A stretch of DNA of 64,000 nucleotides from Ginsengibacter hankyongi. GTDB lineage: Bacteria > Bacteroidota > Bacteroidia > Chitinophagales > Chitinophagaceae. The DNA lies in assembly GCF_008710285.1 (NCBI RefSeq), contig NZ_VYQF01000001.1, positions 1,054,001-1,118,000 on the forward strand, written 5' to 3'. A program made the translations under genes and the position numbers. The notes under the pieces were generated by a model. That model was given only the letters and a program-made list of their open reading frames with translations. It was not told the DNA's origin and ran no database searches. Within the stretch, counting starts at the first letter, position 1, and each line of letters starts with the position of its first letter. Shown piece after piece: positions 35,401 through 44,522 of this stretch.

Positions 35401-36246
35401 ATGAAAACAAAATATTTACTCATATTGGGTGCAATAGCTGCCTTTAGCAGTTGCACTTCAGCCTATCGCATAGGGCAAACGCCTGATGATGTCTATTATT
35501 CACCGGCGCCACCGCAGAATGAATATGTAACTACCGACAACCAGCAGGAGAAAGACAGCTATGCTTACAATAATTCAGGTAATATTGAAGATCTTGCAAT
35601 AAGACGCGGAATAAATGATCCCCAGTTTCGCAGTAATCTTTCGTTTTATTTAGGCTCTGGCTATTACCCATACGATTCTTATGGATCCGGGTTTTATAAT
35701 CCATACAATTCTTATTACAGTCCATATAATTATACAGGGGTTACTTTTTATCCTTACAATAATTATTACAGTAATTTTTATTCACCTTATAATAACTTTT
35801 ACTCACCCTACAACAATTATTATTCTCCTTATTATAATAGTTACTATCCGCCGTTATATTATAGTGCAAAGTCCGGCACTTCGCCAGCTAATTACAGCAA
35901 TGGGCCAAGGCAGTTCAATCTTCGTCCTTATAACGTAAATAATAATAGAACTAACCCTGCAAACACTACCACAAACAGTTCTTCTGTGCCCGTTAGATCT
36001 TTCAGACCACAAACAAATACAACAGGTGTTGGAAATTTTGTAAGAAGAATTTTTACCCCATCGAATAACAACACCAGGTCGAATAACTCAAGATCGAATA
36101 ACAATTATAACGACAATAATTATAATAATAACAATAACAATACTCCTGCAAGAACTTTTCAACCGAGTACTTCTTCAGGAAATAATTCATCATCATCATC
36201 TGGAAGTAGCAGTGGTAGCGCTCCTGTAAGAACTTTCAGGCATTAA
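35401..36246 (+). CDS. Tyr/Asn/Ser-rich lipoprotein
   Basis: 281 residues. The N-terminus MKTKYLLILGAIAAFSSCTS has a lipobox (FSSC). A stretch of about residues 90-165 consists of repeats of the type SPYNN, FYNPYNSYY and YYSPY; the next 100 residues are Asn/Thr/Ser-rich with repeated PVRSF/PARTF/PVRTF motifs near residues 197, 250 and 276. No enzyme motif. I do not know the family. It may be an envelope or matrix component. It precedes the FadL-like gene by 98 bases on the same strand. Confidence 0.75.
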   Translation: MKTKYLLILGAIAAFSSCTSAYRIGQTPDDVYYSPAPPQNEYVTTDNQQEKDSYAYNNSGNIEDLAIRRGINDPQFRSNLSFYLGSGYYPYDSYGSGFYNPYNSYYSPYNYTGVTFYPYNNYYSNFYSPYNNFYSPYNNYYSPYYNSYYPPLYYSAKSGTSPANYSNGPRQFNLRPYNVNNNRTNPANTTTNSSSVPVRSFRPQTNTTGVGNFVRRIFTPSNNNTRSNNSRSNNNYNDNNYNNNNNNTPARTFQPSTSSGNNSSSSSGSSSGSAPVRTFRH

Positions 36247-36344
36247 GATGTAAGAATGGCGAAAACCATCTTATAAATTAATTTATAAAAGAAATCAGTT
36301 TCTTGCTCCAAGATCTTTATTAAACATTTTACAATTATTGTACT

Positions 36345-37877
36345 ATGAAAGCAATGTATTTAATAGCAATCGTATTGTTTGCTGTCACTAAAAGTTATGC
36401 GCAAGAACCAGCGGATGCGCTTCGATACTCCTGGCTAACCACAAATGGAACAGCCCGTAACCAGGCTATTGGCGGGGCCGGCGCTTCATTAGGCGGAGAA
36501 TTTTCGTCCCTGTTTATTAATCCTGCAGGCTTAGGTTTTTATAAAACAAATGAATTTGTTTTAACCCCCGGATATTCTTTAAAAAATTTCAATTCAACCT
36601 ATAAAGCCAATTCAGAAAAAAGTAACAATAATAATTTCAACCTCGGGGCAAGCGGTCTTTTAATTTCATCTCCCACACCGGACCGGCCAATAAAAAGTTT
36701 CACGTTTGCTATTGGTGCAAACAGGATTGCAGACTTCAATAAGAATATTTATTATAAAGGGCAGAACTCAACAAGTTCTTATTCTGAAAAATATTTGGAA
36801 GAACTTGCCAACAATAATGTAACTGATCCTAATTCTGCCGCCGCAGATTATCCGTTTGGATCCAGCCAGGCATTCAATACATATCTTATAGATACAGTGC
36901 ATGCCTCGGATGGTTCCGTTTCCGGTTATAGAAGCCAGGCAAATCCTAACTTCGGTTTAATACAGGAAAACACCATTAATACCTCCGGCGGAATTACAGA
37001 TATATCAGCGGGAGTCGGACTTGACTTAAATGAAAAGTTTTTCTTTGGAGGCACACTTAGTTTCCCTTTTTTGAATTACGATCGCAATTCTCATTATAAA
37101 GAAAGTGATGCATCAGGGAATGCCAATAATAATTTTAATTATTTTGAATCAAATGAAACATTGAACACGAAAGGGATTGGAATAAATGGAAAATTGGGAA
37201 TTATTTATAAACCAATGGAAGATGTAAGAATTGGTGTTGCTGTGCACACTCCAACAATTTACCAGCTCACCGATAAATATTCTGCAGAAGTAATAACAGA
37301 CCTGGAAGGTTATGGCGGCGCCGGAGTAAAAAGCCAAAGCACTCTGGATTTAAATAACGGTCAATTGCTTGAAACAAAGTATAATTTAGTTGCGCCGCTT
37401 AAAGTTATCGTTAGTGGCTCTTATGTTTTTCGTGAGGCAGCCGATGTAAGAAATCAACGTGGATTTATTACAGCTGATGTTGAATATGCAAATTATAAAG
37501 GCGCTTCTTTTAAAGCCGCTGATAAAACTGATGCTACGTCAAAAAATTATTATTCATCACTCACTGATGCAATTAAGAATACTTATAAAAATGCCATCAA
37601 TGCAAGAATAGGTGGCGAATTAAAATATAATACTTATATGTTCAGGCTTGGAGGCGCTTATTACGGCAATCCTTATAAAAATGAAACGGCAAGCCTCTAT
37701 AAAGTGAGTGGCGGCTTAGGTTACAGGAACAAAGGAATTTTTATCGATCTTACTTATGTATATACTATCAACAAGGATATTAACTACCCGTATTTGTTAC
37801 AGGACAAACCAAATGTGCCTGCGTTAATAAAAAACACCGGTGGAAATATTATAGCTACGATCGGGTTTAAAATATAG
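36345..37877 (+). CDS. OmpP1/FadL/TodX-family outer-membrane transporter
   Basis: 510 residues. Signal peptide (1-19, cleavage after SYA), followed by the FadL-like plug and barrel: ALRYSWLTTNGTARNQAIGG, the NPAGLGFYKTNEF motif typical of the family (as FINPAGLGFY), then beta strands to the C-terminal aromatic NIIATIGFKI. FadL-type proteins import hydrophobic molecules such as fatty acids across the outer membrane; the substrate cannot be told. The upstream lipoprotein may be on the same transcript. Confidence 0.88.
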   Translation: MKAMYLIAIVLFAVTKSYAQEPADALRYSWLTTNGTARNQAIGGAGASLGGEFSSLFINPAGLGFYKTNEFVLTPGYSLKNFNSTYKANSEKSNNNNFNLGASGLLISSPTPDRPIKSFTFAIGANRIADFNKNIYYKGQNSTSSYSEKYLEELANNNVTDPNSAAADYPFGSSQAFNTYLIDTVHASDGSVSGYRSQANPNFGLIQENTINTSGGITDISAGVGLDLNEKFFFGGTLSFPFLNYDRNSHYKESDASGNANNNFNYFESNETLNTKGIGINGKLGIIYKPMEDVRIGVAVHTPTIYQLTDKYSAEVITDLEGYGGAGVKSQSTLDLNNGQLLETKYNLVAPLKVIVSGSYVFREAADVRNQRGFITADVEYANYKGASFKAADKTDATSKNYYSSLTDAIKNTYKNAINARIGGELKYNTYMFRLGGAYYGNPYKNETASLYKVSGGLGYRNKGIFIDLTYVYTINKDINYPYLLQDKPNVPALIKNTGGNIIATIGFKI

Positions 37878-37914
37878 AAAGGTCTTTGGCTTTTATTAAA
37901 AAATCTTCTACTTC

Positions 37915-38088
37915 TTAAAATCCTGTTCGTTCTCTTGCATCCCCTTTTCTTTGTGCCGCTTTCTCATCTAACAAATTTTCCATTGCATCATAAATTTGGT
38001 TGAGCTGCACATCATGTTCGCCCAACCTTTCTTTTATTTCTTTCAATTGTTCTTTCCTTTCGAGGTCACAATTTGTGATATTAAAGGA
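37915..38088 (-). pseudogene. C-terminal remnant of an ORF6N/KilA-N-type DNA-binding gene
   Basis: On the minus strand a frame without ATG runs from an in-frame TAA at 38089-38091 to a TAA at 37915-37917. Its end includes REQLKEIK-like EQLKEIKERLGEHDVQLNQ, IYDAMENLLDEKAAQRK and ERTGF, which I recognise as the coiled-coil tail of ORF6N-domain proteins found in mobile and phage contexts. The N-terminal DNA-binding part is missing, so this is a leftover of a truncated gene. It sits between the FadL-like porin and miaA. Confidence 0.65.
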
Positions 38089-38096
38089 TTATTACT

Positions 38097-38123
38097 TTTG
38101 AGGTTTCAAATTGAAACCTCAAA
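38097..38123. repeat. Perfect 27-base palindrome
   Basis: TTTGAGGTTTCAA (38097-38109) and TTGAAACCTCAAA (38111-38123) are perfect inverted repeats around a single A. It lies between the ORF6N remnant and the miaA stop at 38135. There is no clear T-run, so it is not an ordinary terminator. Confidence 0.75.
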
Positions 38124-38134
38124 TCCCAATATTC

Positions 38135-38977
38135 TCACTCATTAAACTTCTTAAACCAAGTAACCTGTCTCTTGGCAAAATGCCTGGTATTTTTTTTAAT
38201 ATCATCAATGGCTTTGTCCAAAGAAATTTTACCTTCTATAAAATCAAATAATTCCTTGTAGCCTACTGTTTGCAAAGCATTCAAATGTCTGTATAGAAAA
38301 AGATTCTCAGCTTCCTTTAATAAACCGTTATTCATCATATCATCTACCCGCCTGTTTATCCTTTCATACAATTCATTCCTGGGAAGTTCTAAATTGATTT
38401 TTTTTATTTCAAAATCTCTTTTAATTTTTTTTCCTGAATGAAAATCAAGAATAGAATTACCTGTCGATAAATTTACTTCCAACGCTCTCATCATTCTTTG
38501 AGGATTTTGTATTTCTCCCGAAGTAAAATAAAATGGATCGTGCTTTTGTATTTCTTTTTGAAGCCATTCAATTCCATTTTTTTTATAGGCTTCTTTAATT
38601 TCATTACGGATTTTTTCACTAACTGTTGGAATGTCATCAACGCCTTCGCAGAAAGCCTTAATGTAAAGCCCGGTGCCACCTACCACAACGGCAACATCAT
38701 TTGTTTCAAATATTTTTTTGACGGCATTTAGCGCATATTGTTCAAATACTTTTACATTAACATCTTCCTGTATGGAATGAGAACTAATGAAATAATGTTG
38801 TATGATGTTAAGTTGCTCAGCAGAAGGTTTGGCTACGCCAATATTTAGCTCCTTGTAACATTGCCGGCTATCCGCAGAAATAATTTGGGTTTGATGTTTT
38901 TGTGCGAGTTCAATAGCGAAGTCTGTTTTTCCAACAGCGGTAGGACCTGATATTATAATGCAGGTTTTGCGATTCAT
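38135..38977 (-). CDS. miaA: tRNA dimethylallyltransferase
   Basis: 280 residues from the ATG at 38977; an earlier TTG (38986) adds only three residues. It adds dimethylallyl to A37 of tRNAs reading UNN codons. The P-loop SGPTAVGKTDFAIEL, the SADSRQCYKELNIGVAKPS substrate loop, and VVVGGTGLYIKAFCEG are standard, as is the FAKRQVTWFKKF motif near the end. The length is slightly under the E. coli enzyme but complete. Confidence 0.95.
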   Translation of the reverse strand: MNRKTCIIISGPTAVGKTDFAIELAQKHQTQIISADSRQCYKELNIGVAKPSAEQLNIIQHYFISSHSIQEDVNVKVFEQYALNAVKKIFETNDVAVVVGGTGLYIKAFCEGVDDIPTVSEKIRNEIKEAYKKNGIEWLQKEIQKHDPFYFTSGEIQNPQRMMRALEVNLSTGNSILDFHSGKKIKRDFEIKKINLELPRNELYERINRRVDDMMNNGLLKEAENLFLYRHLNALQTVGYKELFDFIEGKISLDKAIDDIKKNTRHFAKRQVTWFKKFNE

Positions 38978-39015
38978 ATAATGCAAAGGTTTGTATAGAA
39001 CCCGGCAATTAATTT

Positions 39016-39585
39016 TTAAATTTCTTCGGAAGTATTTTCTTCAACATCTTCATCAGCTTCTGTTTCAGTATCTGCCTCTCCTTCTTCGCCGAAACCGTCA
39101 GGCATAACAGCGCTATTCAAATCATATTTCTCCTCTATCTCTGCAAGTTTCTCGTTAATGAGACCTTTAGTTCCATATTGGCTCGGCCCTATTCCTTCGC
39201 TTCTAACGCATGACGGATAACTGATTTTATTATCCTCTCCTTTGTTTACATTAATAAGCTCAACCATAAATGTCCAGTTTTTATGGAAGTCGTACACGTA
39301 AATAAATTTCTGGTTGGGATCTTTTATTTCTGAACCAACAGTACAATCTTTCATCAATAAAGGCTGAACCTGGTATTGCTTATCATACTTTTCAAGCGTA
39401 ATTTCTTTTCCACGTTGCCATTTATCATTGCTTCGATAAAACGTTGCGCTATGTTTGTTATCAAAGTCAAAACATTTCAAAATAACCTGGTGCAGTTCAA
39501 AAAAAGTTTGAACATGCTTAATCACAATGTCGCGATAAACGCTGTCATCATCTTCCCAATAAATTCTAAACTTTAAGACTGCCAT
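39016..39585 (-). CDS. pRiA4b ORF-3-family protein
   Basis: 189 residues. A beta-rich PRiA4_ORF3 domain fills residues 1-150: IYWEDDDSVYRDIVIKHVQTFFELHQVIL, with DNKHSATFYRS. A strongly acidic tail (about 155-189) follows. This domain was first named from a plasmid ORF and is sometimes called transposon passenger, but it is widespread in chromosomes without mobile elements and no function is proven. It has the usual start and sits between miaA and the CCA-adding-enzyme relative. Confidence 0.8.
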   Translation of the reverse strand: MAVLKFRIYWEDDDSVYRDIVIKHVQTFFELHQVILKCFDFDNKHSATFYRSNDKWQRGKEITLEKYDKQYQVQPLLMKDCTVGSEIKDPNQKFIYVYDFHKNWTFMVELINVNKGEDNKISYPSCVRSEGIGPSQYGTKGLINEKLAEIEEKYDLNSAVMPDGFGEEGEADTETEADEDVEENTSEEI

Positions 39586-39645
39586 ATCACGAAATTAAGA
39601 ATTAGTAATCAATAATAACGTTCAAAACGGGTTTCAATAATTCTT

Positions 39646-41115
39646 TTAATTTTTAATCTTTTTTTGTATGCCAAGTTCCTTTGCTTTTTGCTCCATAAAT
39701 GCAAATGCGGCGTTAAATTCGTTAGGTATTAACCCATCCAATACGGCTTCACGAACTGCATTTTTTATTTCTCCTACCATCCTTGATGGCGGAAGCCCAA
39801 ACTCATTCATTATAATTTCGCCGGTTATCGGTGGCTGCCAGTTACGAAGGTTATCAGATTCTTCGACTTCTTTCAGCCGTTTTTCCACCATATCAAAATT
39901 TGATAAAAAACGCTGAACCTTTTGCTTGTTCTTTGAAGTAATATCCGCTTTGCACAGAGTCATTAATGCTTCTATATCATCTCCTGCATCAAAAATAAGT
40001 CTTCGTATAGCCGAGTCTGTTATATTCTCTTTTGTAAGGCTGATAGGCCGCAAATGCAATTCCACTATCTTTCTTACAAATTTCATTTTTTCATTATGAG
40101 GCAATTTCAATTGTGCAAATATTTTTGGTACCATCCTGCCACCTACCACTTCATGCCCGTGAAATGTCCAGCCATGACCTTCTTCAAATTTTTTTGTTAC
40201 CGGCTTGGCAATATCGTGTAAGATAGCAGCCCATCGCAACCACAAATCATTTGTATGAGGTGCAATATTGTCAAGCACTTGCAAGGTGTGATAAAAATTG
40301 TCTTTATGTCCTTTCCCATCAATATACTCAGCGCCCGCCAATGCAACCATTTGAGGAAAAATAATTTGCAGCAGTCCGCTTTTATAAAGCAAATCAAAAC
40401 CAATTGACGGCTTTTCAGTTAAAATGATTTTATTCAATTCATCTGTTATTCTTTCGGCACTTACAATTGTAATACGATGTGCATTCTTTTTTATCGCTTC
40501 AAAGGTTGCAGGAGTAATATTGAAACTAAGCTGGGTAGCGAAACGAATTGCACGCATCATCCTCAGAGGATCGTCACTAAAAGTTTGATCAGGATGAAGT
40601 GGTGTTTCGATAATTTTTTTTTGAATGTCAGCAATTCCCTCTAATGGATCTACCAATGTTCCAAAATCATTTTTATTAAGGCTGACAGCAATTGTGTTTA
40701 TGGTGAAATCCCTGCGCATTCTGTCATCGTCCAGTGAGCCCTGTTCAACTTCTGGTTTACGGCTGTTATAATTATAACTTTCCTTTCTTGCCCCTACAAA
40801 TTCTACGTCGAAGGCGTCATCTTCACCATTAATTTTCAACGAAGCGGGAAAAGAATTTTTATAAATTTTTATTTGGGCGGTTCCAAAGGTTTTGAAAACA
40901 TTTACTGCAGGTATTGGATGAAACTGTTGCGCTGTTTTTTTCGCCAATTCTATTCCATCGCCAACGCATACTATATCCAGATCTTTATCGGGCCTGTTCA
41001 ATATTTTATCTCTTACAAAACCACCAATAACAAATGCCGGCATATTAAGTTCCTCTGCGGCCTTACTGATTTTCCTAAAAATAAAAAGTTCTTCATCACT
41101 CCATTTAATATCCAT
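39646..41115 (-). CDS. CCA tRNA nucleotidyltransferase / HD-domain tRNA repair protein
   Basis: 489 residues from the ATG at 41115; an in-frame upstream ATG at 41163 would add 16 residues. The nucleotidyltransferase head contains FVIGGFVRDKILNRPDKDLDIV (GG-x-VRD and D-x-D), then DRMRRDFTINTIAVSL and DPLRMMRAIRFA. The HD region follows (RWAAILHDIAKPV, and EKMKFVRKIVELHLRPI). This is the bacterial class II CCA-adding/poly(A) polymerase arrangement; the exact nucleotide specificity is not certain from sequence alone. Confidence 0.92.
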   Translation of the reverse strand: MDIKWSDEELFIFRKISKAAEELNMPAFVIGGFVRDKILNRPDKDLDIVCVGDGIELAKKTAQQFHPIPAVNVFKTFGTAQIKIYKNSFPASLKINGEDDAFDVEFVGARKESYNYNSRKPEVEQGSLDDDRMRRDFTINTIAVSLNKNDFGTLVDPLEGIADIQKKIIETPLHPDQTFSDDPLRMMRAIRFATQLSFNITPATFEAIKKNAHRITIVSAERITDELNKIILTEKPSIGFDLLYKSGLLQIIFPQMVALAGAEYIDGKGHKDNFYHTLQVLDNIAPHTNDLWLRWAAILHDIAKPVTKKFEEGHGWTFHGHEVVGGRMVPKIFAQLKLPHNEKMKFVRKIVELHLRPISLTKENITDSAIRRLIFDAGDDIEALMTLCKADITSKNKQKVQRFLSNFDMVEKRLKEVEESDNLRNWQPPITGEIIMNEFGLPPSRMVGEIKNAVREAVLDGLIPNEFNAAFAFMEQKAKELGIQKKIKN

Positions 41116-41349
41116 CCTGCAAAAGTAAATATTTTGTTTTAGGGTAATTGTTAGCACATACACGAAATAGAAAAGTCAGGAAGGATATCGTAAAGCCGAA
41201 CATAGCTAATTATAATCAACATAAAAGAGAGTCTTTTTTTGTTGTTATAAATTTTAATTTCGTGGCATTAATGTTGAACCATATACAATTATGTTGAAAA
41301 CTTCGTTTATTAAGAGGAGCAATTGACATATTGACAAGAGAAAAATAAT

Positions 41350-43752
41350 ATGAATAGAAACTTTTTTATGGGTGGCTCTGAAGATGAAATGGAGTTTATG
41401 CCCATTATCCCACTGAATGAAGATGGAGGCGAAGGCGGTGATGATCAGGTAATTCCTGCGGAATTACCCTTACTTCCTTTAAGAAATACCGTACTTTTTC
41501 CCGGCGTTGTTATACCCATTACAGTGGGCAGAGACAAAAGTATAAAGGCGGTAACTGACGCTTACAAGGCTGACAAATTGATAGGCGTTGTGTCGCAAAA
41601 AGACAGCCTCGTAGAAGAACCTACCGTAAGTGATTTGGTGGATATTGGTACCGTAGCGAAAATTATCAAGCTTATAAAAATGCCCGATGGTGGCACAACC
41701 GTTATTATACAGGGTAAAAAAAGATTTAAGATTGATGAGATTACAACTGATGATCCTTATTTCAAAGCAAAAATTACCGTACTTGCTGAGGAAGAATTGA
41801 AAAACGATAATGATTTTGATGCCATGGTTTCTTCAATTAAGGAACTTGCCGGTCAAATTATACAACTCTCTCCCAACCTACCTTCTGAAGCTTCTATTAT
41901 CTTAAAGAATATAGAGAATCCATCATTCTTAATACATTTTGTAAGTAGTAACCTAAACAGCACCATAGCCGAAAAGCAAAAATTGCTGGAGATTCATAAT
42001 ATTAAAGCAAGAGCAGAAATATTAATGAACTTGTTGCAAACAGAATTACAATATGCTGAACTTAAAAATAAAGTAACCAATAAAACACGTGCTGAACTTG
42101 ATAAACAGCAGAAGGATTATTTTTTACAGCAACAATTAAAGGCCATAAAAGAAGAACTTGGCGGCGATAATTTTGCGGAAGTAAAAGAAATGCAGAAGAA
42201 AGCCGAATTGAAAAAATGGCCCGCAACTGCGAAAGAAATGTTTAATAAAGGTTTGGAGAAATTGGAAAGAATGCATCCTTCAACACCTGATTATTCTGTA
42301 GTGTATAACCATCTTGATTTGATGCTTGATTTGCCTTGGGAAGATTATACAAAAGATCAATACGATTTTAAAAAGGCAAAAAAAATACTGGATCACGATC
42401 ATTATGGAATGGAAAAAATTAAGCAAAGGATTCTTGAATATCTTGCCGTATTGAAGTTAAAAGGCGACATGAAGAGCCCGATCCTATGTTTTGTAGGCCC
42501 TCCGGGAATTGGAAAAACTTCCTTAGGAAAAAGCATAGCCAACGCTATTAACCGTAAATATGTACGGGTAAGCTTGGGTGGTCTCCACGATGAAAGCGAA
42601 ATACGTGGGCATCGTAAAACCTATATTGGCGCCATGCCTGGAAGAATTTTACAATCTATCAGGAAAATAAAATCGTCTAATCCTGTTATGATTTTGGATG
42701 AAATAGATAAAGTGGGCACCGACTTTCGCGGTGATCCATCTTCCGCATTGCTTGAAGTTCTTGATCCGGAGCAGAACAATAATTTTTACGATAACTACCT
42801 GGAGATGGAATATGATTTAAGTAAGGTATTATTTATTGCCACTGCCAATAATCTTCAAAACATTCAACCTGCATTACGTGACAGGCTTGAGATTATAGAT
42901 CTTAATGGATATGCCATTGAAGAAAAAATTGAAATTGCCAAGCGCCATCTTCTACCTAAGCAAAAAGAAGCACATGGGTTGAAAGATGTTCCTTTTAAAA
43001 TGAGTGATACTGTAATAGAAAAAATTATATCAGAATTTACAAGGGAAAGCGGAGTGCGTGAACTCGACAGGCAACTGGCAAGCGTTATGCGTAATCTTGC
43101 CAGGACCTATGCTGAAAAAGGGAAGCTCAAGCCCACTATAAGTATTGGAGATGTTGAAAAAATACTTGGTAAGTCCAGGTATAATAATGAAATGTATAAA
43201 ACGGCGAATATGCCCGGCGTGGCTGTTGGGCTTGCCTGGACGTATGTGGGGGGTGATATTTTATTTATTGAAACCACCACCAGCGACAATGGTAAAGGTG
43301 AATTGAAACTTACCGGCAACCTCGGTAATGTAATGAAGGAAAGCGCAAGCACAGCTATGACGTACCTGCAGGCCAACGCAAAAAAATATGGAATCAATCC
43401 TGATGTCTTTAATAAAAAAAATGTTCACGTTCATGTACCGGAAGGAGCAGTTCCTAAAGATGGGCCAAGTGCCGGAATTACAATGATGACTGCACTCGCA
43501 TCTTCATTTACCGGACGTAAAGTGAAACCTTATCTTGCGATGACCGGTGAAATTACCTTGCGGGGACAAGTATTGCCTGTTGGCGGCATTAAAGAAAAAG
43601 TGCTGGCAGCAAAAAGGGCGGGCTTGAAGGAAATAATCATGAGCGTACAAAATGAGAAAGATGTGGAAGAAATAAATCCTAATTTTATTAAAGGCTTAAA
43701 AGTAAATTATGTAAAAACAATGCAGCAGGTACTCGATCTTGCTTTATTGTAA
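41350..43752 (+). CDS. lon: ATP-dependent protease La (Lon)
   Basis: 800 residues. An N-terminal LON substrate-binding domain (LPLLPLRNTVLFPGVVIPIT, about residues 35-235), AAA+ module with Walker A GPPGIGKTSLGKSIA and Walker B PVMILDEIDKVG, then the C-terminal serine protease domain with the catalytic Ser in PKDGPSAGITMMT and the Lys in GGIKEKVLAAKRAG. It degrades damaged and regulatory proteins. It stands alone with a strong terminator. Confidence 0.97.
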   Translation: MNRNFFMGGSEDEMEFMPIIPLNEDGGEGGDDQVIPAELPLLPLRNTVLFPGVVIPITVGRDKSIKAVTDAYKADKLIGVVSQKDSLVEEPTVSDLVDIGTVAKIIKLIKMPDGGTTVIIQGKKRFKIDEITTDDPYFKAKITVLAEEELKNDNDFDAMVSSIKELAGQIIQLSPNLPSEASIILKNIENPSFLIHFVSSNLNSTIAEKQKLLEIHNIKARAEILMNLLQTELQYAELKNKVTNKTRAELDKQQKDYFLQQQLKAIKEELGGDNFAEVKEMQKKAELKKWPATAKEMFNKGLEKLERMHPSTPDYSVVYNHLDLMLDLPWEDYTKDQYDFKKAKKILDHDHYGMEKIKQRILEYLAVLKLKGDMKSPILCFVGPPGIGKTSLGKSIANAINRKYVRVSLGGLHDESEIRGHRKTYIGAMPGRILQSIRKIKSSNPVMILDEIDKVGTDFRGDPSSALLEVLDPEQNNNFYDNYLEMEYDLSKVLFIATANNLQNIQPALRDRLEIIDLNGYAIEEKIEIAKRHLLPKQKEAHGLKDVPFKMSDTVIEKIISEFTRESGVRELDRQLASVMRNLARTYAEKGKLKPTISIGDVEKILGKSRYNNEMYKTANMPGVAVGLAWTYVGGDILFIETTTSDNGKGELKLTGNLGNVMKESASTAMTYLQANAKKYGINPDVFNKKNVHVHVPEGAVPKDGPSAGITMMTALASSFTGRKVKPYLAMTGEITLRGQVLPVGGIKEKVLAAKRAGLKEIIMSVQNEKDVEEINPNFIKGLKVNYVKTMQQVLDLALL

Positions 43753-43849
43753 TAATTTATACACAACCATTACCGCTTTTCTTACGTATATATAATTGTA
43801 AACAGAATCAACAGTTTTTTCATGTTGGTTGTTTTAAGGGTTAAAGAGA

Positions 43850-43882
43850 TCCCTCCTGATTCTTCGGGAGGGAATTTTTTTT
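43850..43882 (+). terminator. Terminator of lon
   Basis: TCCCTCC (43850-43856) pairs with GGAGGGA (43867-43873), followed by an AT-rich run of eight T residues. It is about 100 bases after the lon stop and precedes the end of the converging DUF488 gene. Confidence 0.85.
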
Positions 43883-43899
43883 ATACTCTTTTATAAAAT

Positions 43900-44445
43900 C
43901 TAAAATAGATCTTGCTGCTCCGTTGTATAAAATAGCTTTCCTTCTATAATTTTTGCGGGTGCAGTATATGGATGTTCTTCTGCTTTTTTATTATTGATAA
44001 TATGTAGAACTTTCCAACCTTCTGCTTTTACATAATCGGCAATCATTGAACGGTGACATCTCCACCAAACGGCTTCTGAGCACATAAATGCGGTGTTATA
44101 TTTTCCGGCAATATCTTCTAGCTCCAAGATGCCATTTTTAAATTCAGCCGTTTCCATATAATCCGCGTAACCTCTGAAAGCATCATTTTTCCATACAGAA
44201 TTTTTTGAATGAGCTAAACTCTTTCTCCTGCCTCCCAACGAGGCAAGATGTGTATAAAGAATATTATTAAGTGAAAGTTTTTTTGCAAGATGTTCTTTAT
44301 TAAAATGCGGATATCGTTTTGAGCCGGGATAGCTTCTTACATCTACCAGCATTTTTATAGAAAAAGCTTCTAATAATGCGAGGAACTTTTCTAAAGTTCT
44401 TGTAGAATGGCCAATGGTATATATTGTTTTATGCAAAACATTCAT
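43900..44445 (-). CDS. DUF488-domain protein
   Basis: 181 residues. The N-terminal IYTIGHSTRTLEKFLALLEA and LVDVRSYPGSKRYPHFN are signatures of the DUF488 family; the central MCSEAVWWRCHRSMIADYV contains the conserved Cys and Arg. Members are small cytoplasmic proteins of unknown function, some with a reactive-cysteine motif similar to rhodanese or DNA-repair-associated enzymes. It is monocistronic. Confidence 0.87.
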   Translation of the reverse strand: MNVLHKTIYTIGHSTRTLEKFLALLEAFSIKMLVDVRSYPGSKRYPHFNKEHLAKKLSLNNILYTHLASLGGRRKSLAHSKNSVWKNDAFRGYADYMETAEFKNGILELEDIAGKYNTAFMCSEAVWWRCHRSMIADYVKAEGWKVLHIINNKKAEEHPYTAPAKIIEGKLFYTTEQQDLF

Positions 44446-44522
44446 TGAAAGGGTTATTCAAATACTATGCCCTTAACCAAGCCAATTGAATTAAAAAAGT
44501 GAAATAAAAGAATTGGAGAACG

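Noticed and set aside
35681-35850. Regular repeats in the Tyr-rich lipoprotein gene as a CRISPR array
   Set aside because: The repeats are short, degenerate, in frame and translate to a low-complexity peptide; no spacer structure.
39016-39585. pRiA4b ORF-3 protein as a mobile-element gene
   Set aside because: No transposase, terminal repeats or target duplications flank it; the domain is common in chromosomes.
43107-43397. 96-codon minus-strand frame inside lon
   Set aside because: It overlaps the conserved Lon region and has the composition of a frame shadow; no promoter or family.
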